A DNA stretch of 64,000 nucleotides from assembly GCF_963678635.1 (NCBI RefSeq), contig NC_087062.1:24014177-24078176 (forward strand), written 5' to 3'. Numbering within the stretch: the first letter of the stretch is position 1; the number at the start of each line of letters is the position of its first letter. Source of the DNA: Symsagittifera roscoffensis. Taxonomy: Eukaryota; Xenacoelomorpha; Acoela; Convolutidae. Below the pieces are notes generated by a model. That model made no database searches and had not been told where the DNA came from. It saw only the letters and a list, made by a program, of their open reading frames with translations. Both the position numbers and the translations under genes were made by a program. Below, in pieces: positions 10,901 to 22,900 of the stretch.

Positions 10901-13900
10901 AGGGAACATCAATGACGCCAACAATTTCCGAGGTGTGTGCCTGCTCTCAATGGCTAGTAGAATTCTAGCAAGAGTGATCGCAAACCGCCTGAGAACATGG
11001 AGCGAAGAACTCCAGGTATTGGACGAAAACCAAAGCGGGTTTCGACCAGGCAGGCCCACGGCAGACGCAAGCCAGATCTTCATAAGGATAAGAGAGGACG
11101 TGGAAGATCTCAGGAGACGGAGGATAAGAGCCGGAATCTCAGTAGAAGCCAACACAGACCCAGAAGCCAGACTTTTAGACCTAACAAAAGCTTATCCGCG
11201 GGTCAGCAAACCGGTCCTGCGGGCGGTCTTAAGGCGCTACGCGATGGAAGGCCCGTTTCTGGACACACTGATGGATTTGCATGAAGCCACAACCTATAGT
11301 ATATAGGGCAAAGAGGGCGACAGCGAAGAATGGACTCCCGAAAGAGGGTTAAGAGAAGGTTGCCCATCTTCGCCTTCATTGTTTAACATATACCACCAAG
11401 TGGTAATGCGGCAAGCTGAGAAAGCCAGACTAGACAGAGCCGAGGAGAACGGTACAAACGTCGGGATAGCGTGGACGTGGATGCCGGGAAATTGCTTCCC
11501 AGGAAAAAAAACATGGTAGAAACGCACAACAGTGAAACCCAAACCGCACGAATATCATTGTCCCTGTTCGCAGACGACACCACCCCCATCGGCGAGAAGG
11601 AAGAAATAGAGTCTGGTACAGCAACAATAAAAGAAGTTATGATGAACTTCGAGGAGAAAAACAACGAAGAGAAAGAACAGAAACTAGAATTCGGAAAGGA
11701 CGGATCAGGTGGCATCAGAATGCTAGGAGTGTGGATCGGGGCGAAAGAAGACATTAAGAACAGAAAAAGACGAGCAGGAGGACTATGGCCAAAGGTCAAG
11801 CGCCGGCTGACAAAGAGCAGGCTGCCGAAACGAATCCAGGCTAGAGTTGTCCAATGCTGCGTAGAAAGCGGCTTATTGTTTGACGCCAACGTAACGACAT
11901 GGAAAAACTCGGAGTTAAAGTCTTTGCAAAGTTGGCTTGACCGGTGCTATAGGCACGTCTGGAGCCCAAAGTCGAAGCCGCCATTAATTGAAATGCAAGA
12001 AAAAGGAGTAAATATGCAGGACATCAGAAAACAACTGAACATCAAGACGATCCGAGGGAAAGTTGAAGGAAGAACTCTAAAACGAATAGGCCATGTAATG
12101 AGAATGGATGACAAAAGATTGACTAAAGCAGCTTGTCTAGGGTGGCTAAACGATCTGCAAACCCTACCGAAATGTCCGGGAAAAAAAGACAAAACACTAC
12201 TCTACTGGCGGAAGCTCATCAGAGAAGCGGGAATGGATGTGAACGAGATAGACAAACTGACTCAGGACAGAAAAGGATGGAGGCGAGCGGTCAAAGCACG
12301 AATGGAGCACCTGCATAAATGGGAAAAGTCAAATGCGAAAAGACAAAACGGTGAAACGACAGAAAGGAACTCCTATACCCCACAAGCAACATCGAACACG
12401 TGTGAGTTATGCGAGAGGGATTTCAAAAACCAGGGCGGCCTGAGAATCCATATCAAAAGGATGCACAAAGAGGCGAGGGTGACTTTTGCATGCAACAAAT
12501 GCGGAGCTATCTTCAAATCTGAAAACTCGGAAAAAACCACAAGAAGACATGCGAGGGAGACAGGAACAATGAAGATGGAACCAAGACATGTGGCAGATGC
12601 GACAGAACCTTACAGGCCCGAAACATGGCACGCCACAATAGACAGAACCGCAAGGGAAACCGGGTACCAGAACAAGAGGCAAATTAACAACACCATCAAC
12701 CCCGCGTATACAAACAGAAATGGACTATATGTCCGAGATGTAACGAGAGGAAACCCGCTTCAAACTTAGCAAGGCACCTAAGGATATGCCTCACGTCCAT
12801 GGTCAGGGGAGAGGACATACCCTTTGAACCAGGAGGGTGAAAGTCTACATACAAAACATTGAAATCCACATGCAGCCGAATAATTCAAAACATTCAAATT
12901 GTGGAAAAGAGTGAAAAATCACAGTCAGATATAGAAAAGAAGAGAGTGTCCTATTTAAAGCGTTCATTTTCGGTATTGGGCGGTGATTTTTCTATTCTTT
13001 CTAAAAATTGAGTGTTTTTAATTAATTGGTTGCACGTGGATTTCAATTTTTTTTGTCGATTGTTCCGACCATTGAAAATGGGAGGAACTTTGAATTCGGC
13101 GGTTTTGTGTTTTTTTTCCACGCAAAATCAGCTACCACAAATAACAGAGGCGACGCTGCGCCTCGCAAACAATAGCAAGAGCAGGATCGAAATTAGATGT
13201 CAGTAACTATCGGCCATTATCACTTCTTGTAACCTGGAGTAAGGTATTTGAACGTGCTATGTACAACCGAGTGTATAGCTATCTTGAAGCAAACTCACTA
13301 ATTTATATCAAAAACAGTTTGGTTTCCGAAAAAAACACAGTACTATTGATGGTATTGCCGAAGTAACAGAAAAATGTCGCTTAGATAAAACTAAATCACC
13401 CAACAGAACAGATTTTCTTGATTTAAAAAAGCTTTTGACACACTGGATCACGAGATTCTTTTTCATAAGTTAGAAATGTATGGTGTCAGTTGAAAAAGTC
13501 TACTTTGGTTTAAAAGTTACTTGAAGCACCGCAAACAACTTGTTCAAATTGGTGAAACGCGATCAACGTGGCGAAATCTTAAATGTGGTGTCCCACAGGG
13601 ATCCATTTTTGGGCCTCTGCTGTTTCTTATATATAAACGACCTTCCAAAAGTGTGTAAATTTAGCGAAGTTTTTCTATTTGCCGACGACACAAACGTCAC
13701 TGGACTGAACTGCTCGGTTGAGAGCTTCAATCAAGACATAGAAGCGATAAATAAATGGTTAATTTTGAATAAATTATCTCTAAATATAGACAAAATGGTA
13801 CAAGTTAGTGTATCTCTCAACAGTGGTTCCAACCACCAATTGTTTATTAATAGCATACCTTTGAAAATTGAAGGGTCATGCAAATATCTTGGTGTTTATG

Positions 13901-16900
13901 TAGCTGCTAAATTATCATTTAATTCTCACATTAATTTCATACGATCCAAGCTTAGAAAACAATGTGGCATTGTTTCGAAAATGCGTCATTATATTCCCAA
14001 AACTGTTATGATTGATTAAAATTAAGCCCATTTTGCAATATGGAAAATTAGTGTATGGTTGCACTTCCTACACAAAACTTTTACTTTTTTATCCAAAAAA
14101 AACTGTTCGATTTATTTTTTTCAAAAGAAAATACGAAAACATTCGATAAGTTTTTTATGATGAAAAATTTTTTAACAGTTCACGAGCTGCATGTGTATGA
14201 ACTCCTCGAATTTGTTTTGCGATCAATAGCAGGACTACACTCTGAACCTTTTTTAAACGAGCTTTTGTAATTGATAAACCGTCGTATATGACCAGAAGGT
14301 CAAATTTTAATCTAATGAAAATTCCTAATTTCAAAAGCATCAAAGAGTTTCAATTAGTTACAGAGCAATTAAGCTCTTTAATATACTTAGACAAAATTTC
14401 CTAATTCCAATTTTTTTTGGACAAGTTTCAAATTCAGATATTCAACGCAGCATTGCCCACGAAACTCGGGATTTGTTTATATTAAGCAATGAAGAGCTAA
14501 TCAAATTTGTTTTTTGTTGACTTTTTTTGTGGATGCAAGGATAATGCTGGAGGATGACAGATGTGGAGTGCCTGCTTGTTTGAAGTTTTTTCTAAGTATT
14601 TTTGTATAAAGTTTTCAATGCGTCATCGGCGTTTTGAATACCACACTTAGGCTTGTTCGCTGGTTACTGCCGCATGGGCTCAGTTGGATGTCTACTGACC
14701 GTTTAGCCCCCAATCAGCTCTGCTGATGTTAGAGGCTTCAAGGGATGGAACACAGTTAGTAGAAGCAGTAACCGTAAAGGGAACAAGTTCAAATTTTGTT
14801 TTTGAAACCGAATAGGGGTGCCTACGACTAGCGAGTTTCAGAAATTATGAGCGATGAATTTGAACTAACTTCTTCTTTGATTTCGTTACCTTGTCTTTGA
14901 AGATCACAAATTTGTCTTTCATTTGATAAAACGGGCAGTGGTGTGTAACCAAATTGGGTTCATTAACTGACCCCTCACTGTTTCTGGTGTTTCATATTTA
15001 AATTCTCTTTGTATGCAAATTTACCATTAACAATGAGAAATAAATTCTTTCTTTCTTCTTTCTTTCTAAGAAGACGACAAAAAGCCGCTCTACAAAAAGC
15101 AAAAAAAAGTGAAATAAGCCTTGAATAAAAAAACTCGGCAACGTATCGGATTTGATCTACGACCAGGAGATTATGAGTCTCACGCACTAACCACTCAGCG
15201 ACGGACACTTAATAAATCACAAACACTAGCCACAAATAAAGCCGAGGACAAATTCTATGAAATTTCCAATGCTACAGTTTGTGATTATAGCAAAATTGCC
15301 ACCAAATATGCAAACATTAATGAAGTTAGATTTGTGAGTTAGTTTAGAAAAAGAAGATTCATACTAATACACAACGCTACGATCAATAGCAGGACTACAC
15401 TCCGAACCTTTTTTAAACGAGCTGTATGTATTTGATAAACCGACGTATATGACCAGAAGGTCAAATTTTAATCTAATGAAAAGTCCTAATTTCAAAAGCA
15501 AAATTCAAAGAGTTTCAATTAGTTACAGAGCAATTAAGCTCTTTAATATACTTAGACAAAATTTCCTAATTCCAATTTTTTTTGAACAAGTTTCAAATTC
15601 AGATATTCAACGCAGCATTGCCCACGAAATTCGGGATTTGTTTATATTAAGCAATGAAGAGCTAATCAAATTTGTTTTTTGTTGACTTTTTTGTGGATGC
15701 AAGGATAATGCTGGAGGATGACAGATGTGGAGTGCCTGCTTGTTTGAAGTTTTTTCTAAGTATTTTTGTATAAAGTTTTCAATGCGTCATCGGCGTTTTG
15801 AAGACCACACTTAGGCTTGTTCGCTGGTTACTGCCGCATGGGCTCAGTTGGATGTCTACTGACCGGTTAGCCCCCAATCAGCTCTGCTGATGTTAGAGGC
15901 TTCAAGGGATGGAACACAGTTAGTCGAAGCAGTAACCGTAAAGGGAACAAGTTCAAATTTTGTTTTTGAAACCAAATAGGGGTGCCTACGACTAGCGAGT
16001 TTCAGAAATTATGAGCGATGAATTTGAACTAACTTCTTCTTTGATTTCGTTACCGTGTCTTTGAAGATCACAAATTTGTCTTTCATTTGATAAAACGGGC
16101 AGTGGTGTGTAACCAAATTGGGTTCATTAACTGACCCATCACTGTTTCTGGTGTTTCATATTTAAATTCTCTTTGTATGCAAATTTACCATTAACAATGA
16201 GAAATAAATTCTTTCTTTCTTCTTTCTTTCTAAGAAGACGACAAAAAAGCCGCTCTACAAAAAGCAAAAAAAGTGAAATAAGCCTTGAATAAAAAAACTC
16301 GGCAACGTATCGGATTTGATCTGCGACCAGGAGATTATGAGTCTCACGCACTAACCACTCAGCGACGGACACTTAATAAATCACAAACACTAGCCACAAA
16401 TAAAGCAGAGGACAAATAAAGCAGAGGACAAATTCTATGAAATTTCCAATGCTACAGCTTGTGATTATAGCAAAATTGCCACCAAATATGCAAACATTAA
16501 TGAACTTATATTTGTGAGTTAGTTTAGAAAAAGAAGATTCATACTAAAACACTACGCTCGCATTTTCGCTAGTGAAATCATCGGAGTTTAGTAATATATC
16601 ATATTGAAGCATCATTGATATATGATAACTCGAACGACATTCAAAAATTGTCGAGCAACACCGTTTCAAAATTTTTGATTTTAGTCTAATTTGAAGCTAG
16701 CAACACGATTGATTAACGCTCTTTAAATGAAAAAAAAATGTTTTTTAGATTTCTAGGAAAAAAACTTAAATTTTACTATACAGAAAATTATTTTTGGATT
16801 TTTCATTTAGCCTTTGTTGGGCAGAAAACGCTTTCTAAACAAAATAACTTTTTTTTCTTCATTTTTTGAAAACAATTGTTGTCGATCATGCTTAATTTAC

Positions 16901-19900
16901 TAATTTTGTACGCAATCGTAATTCGTATAGCTTTCGAGTCACGTCACCCACTAAAAAGTACACTATTTCAAAGAAACTTAAAAAAAATTTTTTTTCTATG
17001 AATATGGTCGAAACATTCTGTACTAGTTTTCCTTTTTGAGTTTACCTGATTCCAATAAATAGGCAGATTTCCCAATATTCCATGTGACAGATTGATTCGA
17101 AGTCAATTGTTGCAATTGTCACGTTACAATACTCAAGCAGACCAAAAAAAATCAACATGATTTTTTTTACAATTTCAACCTTCCAGATTCATGGAAACCA
17201 ATGTCACCTAAAATTTCTTAGGACTTCAAGAATAATTTATGATTGATTAGTGTTTCGATAAAACTAACCCAATTTCAGAAATCTGAATCAAAAGATACTT
17301 ATTTTCAGCGGGAATTCTCAAAATTAGAACCCATTTTGAAACTAAAAATTATTCACTTTTTTCGCGCCATTCGAACTTTTCTTTTGCAGCGTGTACTTTG
17401 CTTTCCTTTTATAGCAAACGAATTTGAGCGTGAAAAATTTCACGCATTTTCTGAAAAAAAACAACACAACACATAAGTGACTCACTACGTTCATTCACAC
17501 TTTTAAAACAGAAACTGACCAAAAATGAGGAAGATGTTGTCTTCAATCAAGGCAGACAGCTCCTCCAAGTCGGTGAAAATGACCAACTCGTCGGCCGTAT
17601 TCTCCTTCAAGGCCTTCTGAATCAACTCTCTGCACTTCTCTCTCACTGCATTCTTAGTGGGAGCTGAGTTAGCCACTCTTCCTCCCTCTATCGATCCATC
17701 TTCGTTCCCATTTTTTGATGCCTGTAGACATCAAAACTTAGCTAGGAACTACTCTGCATGTATTTATTTTCTCTTGTTCCGAGCTACACTTCCTTCTTTT
17801 CTCCTCTTGAAAACGCGTATTAAGGCCAACAGTGAAAAACCATTTCCTTCTCACCACGAGCGGGTATCTTCTACCACCTGCGGTTTGAAATATGTCAATG
17901 TTCCAAACTTTTTCATACTACATATTTAATGCAATGGATTTTTTGTTATATTACATAGAAACACGTCATAAGGAAGCATCATCAAAGAACTTCGACCACA
18001 AACAAATTAGTTTCAAAAACATTAATTAAGCATTTGGCTTTTTATGAAAAGGATCAAACCAAGGAGCCAAAAATGAAGCAAAATCCATGTTGCTAAAAAC
18101 GCACTTGACCCCTTTTGAGGTGCTAATATCAAAGCTTTGAAAATAAATACATACTGATTTTTTTTCAAGTCGCAAACGTTATTGCAATTTTCAAAATCAG
18201 GCACACTCAGTTTCTATAATTTTCACCTGATTGTGCTCATAACTTAGCGAAAATTGATAGGACAAAAAAAAAAACAAAAAATACTTCCTAAAAATCATAC
18301 ACTAAAAACACGTAGTTATACACAGGCGAAGCGGAGATTCGTACCGCTTGCACTACAACGCAAACCAAGTCAAAATATTCGGGCGAAAATGAAAAGTCCC
18401 TAAGTTGAAAAAAAAAACGAAAAAAAAAAAGATCTACCAAAGTTCGAGAGGTAAGGCTATTTAAAGTTAAATTAGGATCGGGACAAATCTTACGAAGCGA
18501 TACTGACAGTTGGAAAAGATTAATGAACGCATGGAAACTTAAAAAACCGACTTGTTTTTTCAAAAACCTTCAACTTTTGAAATTCAAAGAAAAGAAGACG
18601 GCCTTAAAGCTCTTTGAATTTATAGAACTTATGATGAACACTTTTTTGTTAATATTAACCCAATTTGAGAAAACTGGATCAATAGGTAAAACTTTTATTT
18701 TGCTGTGAAATCTGATAATTGATTTCCATTTTCGAAATTAGAAGTCGATCACGTTTTTCGTGACCTTTAACATTTTTGCTGTTCGATAGAGGAGTTTGCC
18801 TTCCTTTTAACAATAGAAATGCTCTGAAATAAAAAAAATCACAAATCAAACCGCGAAAAAAGAAAATTGAGCGTGAACAAATTATAAGACTTTTTCCTGA
18901 AAAAAACAAAATCAGCAAGACCTATATAAGAGTACTCACTACGTTCATTACTCTTAATAAAAACAAGGATAGCCGGTTGCTGTGCAAGTAGCACAATGTT
19001 CAGACCACAGTCATATAAAACTACAAAGAAAGTGGTTTCTTTTTTCTTCAAATTAGTGTCGTTTCCTGTAGGTAGTGTGATGGGAGAATTATAAAAACGC
19101 GTATAAAGTTTGAAAAAATGAGGCATAATCGACAACAGTTGTCATCAAACGACGAAAGATTTCTAATTTGTTGAAACCAAAATTTAAAAAAAAAACTTAT
19201 TGCCGAAAGCACGAAAAAAGCTTCAAAAACTTTAAAGAACGTTCGAAATTTCAAACCTGTTTTCTCGACACGGGTAAGTTTTCGATATTATTCAATGCTC
19301 TCGAATCACGACTGAAAAAGCTTTAATATGATACATCACTCAACCACCTCCGATGATTATGTGGTACCTGATTTTGCGTGGAAAACAAAACAAATGAAGA
19401 AAAAAACACACCCAAATACAAAGTTCGTCCCCATTTGCAATGGCCGGAACAAAAAACTTAATTAATAAAGAGCCTCCTCAAAACAATCACGCAAAATTTT
19501 TCAAAAGCCGCAAAATGAGGCTACTAAACCGATATATTCTTAACCGAAACCTTTTAATCCAAACAAAAGGGGAAAAAGGAAAAAAAAAACGAAAAACTCT
19601 GAAACAATATTCCACAGAAGCAGTTCACTGGCGTTTTACGTTATTCAAAATTAGTTCAACAAGCAAAATTAAAAATCTTAAACTACTTCATAAACTAAGC
19701 CAAAATTCAATAAACCGAGAAATTTGAGCCAAAAATAATTGAGAAAGGATAAAAAAAATCAAGAATCAATGAAGAGCCTGGCAATTCTCTTTTTAAACGC
19801 AAGCACAACGCAGGACTCTTAGAGACGAAATTTACTACTCCCTTAACTCTCAGAAAATGACAAGTCAATGAACAAAACTAGTAGGAGGGAAAAGTATAGT

Positions 19901-22900
19901 ACCCGATCGCAAATCTAGTCTAGTAAACTAAATGTTTCAAAATTACAAGATAGGAACTTTTGAATATTCCAAATATGGGGAAACTCGATAAAGTGTCACA
20001 ACTTTACCTACTCTTTTTGTGTCTTTTAACTTTCATTTGGTAACACTATTGCAGCCGAAATCAGCCAGGCTGTGGTAGAATTGAAGCTAGCGCTCAAGTG
20101 AGACTAGCTATCATTGCCACGGTAGGGGATTGAATACGCGATCTGATGATCTCAAGGTGAAAGCCTTACCACTACGCTTAGTGCCTCATAAAAGACTTGC
20201 ACAAAAGTTTTTTGAAGGGGTCAATTTTTGGAATTTCATAAAACATAGCCAACAGACAATTGGAAAAGAGCCAATGAACGCAAATAAAAAGAAAAACTGA
20301 CTCGTTTTTTTTTGAAAAAAAATCTCGAATTTCAATGAAAAAATAGATGCCCTGAAATGTCTTCGAATTTCTAGAACAACTAATTTTCGGCCTATTTTCG
20401 ATAAACCAACCCAATTTGAGAAAACTGGCTCAATAAAAAAATCTTTTATTTCGCTGAGAAACCTGAACATGAAATTCCTTCATCGAAACTAGAAGTCGAT
20501 CACGTTTTCGTGACCTTTACACTCTTGCTGTTCGATTGTAGAGTTTACCTTCCTTTTAACAAAAAAAAAACGAACTTAACTTAAGAAATCATAAGTCCAA
20601 CCGCGAAAAATTAAAATTGAGCCTTAAATTAAAATTGAAAACAAATTTTGACTTTTCCTAAAAAAATCACGACCTATATAGGAGTCTTAACTACGTTCAT
20701 CAATAACGTACGACTGTTATTTAAGAAAATGGACCTCTGCGAAGAATACTCCAGAGAGACGACTTTCAGAGGCCACCCTGAGACCACCTTTTGTATACAG
20801 CTATATAGATCTCCTCTACCTGAGATAGAGTGGCCTGACTGTCCCTGGATGGTGTTGATTCCCTAGAAGACTCTTTGGAACTGGAGGAGTGTTTCTCTTT
20901 CTTCGCAGGAGGGGGTCCATCTTCATCTGCATTATTACTGCCACTGTTTGAGTTATTTGAGTTGTTCGAAGAAACTTCGCTGTTGAGTAGCTTTTTCCAC
21001 GACTTGATAAGATCCTGAATACGAAAAAGCACATTAGATTGATCACATAGTGAGCAAACGAAAAATTATGCTTTTAATCTTACAAAAGATTAGATGTTAA
21101 ATTCGCATTGGTTCTTATACTTCAAGATTTAGTTCTCTCTACTTGACTACATGATAAGTTGCTTAGGTTTAAATACACCTGCAAAAATAAAGACAACTTT
21201 TAAGCGCAAAAATCTTTGTTGAGATAAATCAATAACAAAACTTAACTTCTAATTTTGTCAACACTTTCCGTCTATCCAAACGAAACTACCTTTCTAGTTA
21301 CTGAACACAGCGGCGTGAAATCTCTACAAATGTTCTCAAAAAGTTGAAGGATATGTTTTACACAACAGGTACCTTGCACAATTGGCTGATATCTGAGTTG
21401 TCAGTTGCTTTTCTCAGATTATTAATAGTCATTCCCACCCTCGTCTTTTCCAACACATCTAACTTCATGGAAAGACACTTGAGTTGCAACAAAAGTTCCC
21501 GAGTATGGCCACTGTTCATGTCCTCACTGTTTCGCATGGCCTTCTCCAGGTCCTTCTTCAGTCCATTTTCGATATTATTCAATGCTCTCGAATCACGACT
21601 GAAAAAGCTTTAATATGATACATCACTCAACCACCTCCGATGATTATGTGGTACCTGATTTTGCGTGGAAAACAAAACAAATGAAGAAAAAAACACACCC
21701 AAATACAAAGTTCGTCCCCATTTGCAATGGCCGGAACAAAAAACTTAATTAATAAAGAGCCTCCTCAAAACAATCACGCAAAATTTTTCAAAAGCCGCAA
21801 AATGAGGCTACTAAACCGATATATTCTTAACCGAAACCTTTTAATCCAAACAAAAGGGGAAAAAGGAAAAAAAAACGAAAAACTCTGAAACAATATTCCA
21901 CAGAAGCAGTTCACTGGCGTTTTACGTTATTCAAAATTAGTTCAACAAGCAAAATTAAAAATCTTAAACTACTTCATAAACTAAGCCAAAATTCAATAAA
22001 CCGAGAAATTTGAGCCAAAAATAATTGAGAAAGGATAAAAAAAATCAAGAATCAATGAAGAGCCTGGCAATTCTCTTTTTAAACGCAAGCACAACGCAGG
22101 ACTCTTAGAGACGAAATTTACTACTCCCTTAACTCTCAGAAAATGACAAGTCAATGAACAAAACTAGTAGGAGGGAAAAGTATAGTACCCGATCGCAAAT
22201 CTAGTCTAGTAAACTAAATGTTTCGAAATTACAAGATAGGAACTTTTGAATATTCCAAATATGGGGAAACTCGATAAAGTGTCACAACTTTACCTACTCT
22301 TTTTGTGTCTTTTAACTTTCATTTGGTAACACTATTGCAGCCGAAATCAGCCAGGCTGTGGTAGAATTGAAGCTAGCGCTCAAGTGAGACTAGCTATCAT
22401 TGCCACGGTAGGGGATTGAATACGCGATCTGATGATCTCAAGGTGAACGCCTTACCACTACGCTTAGTGCCTCATAAAAGACTTGCACAAAAGTTTTTTG
22501 AAGGGGTCAATTTTTGGAATTTCATAAAACATAGCCAACAGACAATTGGAAAAGAGCCAATGAACGCAAATAAAAAGAAAAACTGACTCGTTTTTTTTTT
22601 GAAAAAAAATCTCGAATTTCAATGAAAAAATAGATGCCCTGAAATGTCTTCGAATTTCTAGAACAACTAATTTTCGGCCTATTTTCGATAAACCAACCCA
22701 ATTTGAGAAAACTGGCTCAATAAAAAAATCTTTTATTTCGCTGAGAAACCTGAACATGAAATTCCTTCATCGAAACTAGAAGTCGATCACGTTTTCGTGA
22801 CCTTTACACTCTTGCTGTTCGATTGTAGAGTTTACCTTCCTTTTAACAAAAAAAAAACGAACTTAACTTAAGAAATCATAAGTCCAACCGCGAAAAATTA

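Larger units (their letters stand above)
6499..12314. repeat. 5.83 kb tandem duplication, copy 2
   Basis: This is the second head-to-tail copy. Its right end runs on into the rest of the retroelement (zinc fingers and 3' end), so this copy is contiguous with the ancestral locus and copy 1 is the added one. Positions 6511-7657 hold no recognisable gene. Confidence 0.95.
8574..12850 (+). mobile_element. Full-length (decayed) APE-type non-LTR retrotransposon with 2A and C-terminal zinc fingers
   Basis: This 4277-bp element has perfect 15-bp TSDs. Original single-ORF order: 2A (8874-8906); PHD-like C-x2-C cluster (CGMC, CTWC); basic linker; APE endonuclease from about 9288 ([23 protein letters not shown], catalytic SDHKP); RT from about 10740 (GKDG, SGFRPGR, catalytic Asp in [22 protein letters not shown] near 11568); GHVMRM at about 12090; and about four CCHH/CCHC fingers at 12401-12789. 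The stop is TGA at 12838 and the 3' UTR is only 10 nt, with no poly(A). Lesions: TGA at 9015 and 9054, TAG at 11304, a frame change in the A8 run near 11504-11511, and another within the finger region. Ribozyme, N-terminal 2A and terminal fingers recall trypanosomatid L1Tc/ingi. Clade assignment is inference. Confidence 0.92.
19279..21565. repeat. 2.29 kb tandem duplication, copy 1
   Basis: It repeats at 21566-23852 with offset 2287 and only a few differences (for example A to C at 20164/22447 and one T-run length). It carries TFIIS exon 2 and most of exon 1. The junction shows 2-nt microhomology (TT). Positions 19440-20090 are non-coding. Confidence 0.95.

Noticed and set aside
15121-15215. 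Functional tRNA-Met gene on the minus strand
   Set aside because: The anticodon arm is good, but the acceptor and T stems do not pair and the sequence recurs with its flanks, so it is a SINE module.
20110-20160. CTGATGA...GAAA, resembling a hammerhead ribozyme core
   Set aside because: The bases between cannot form stem II, the flanks do not pair, and the duplicated copy has lost GAAA. A similar hit at 43.13 kb also lacks stem II.
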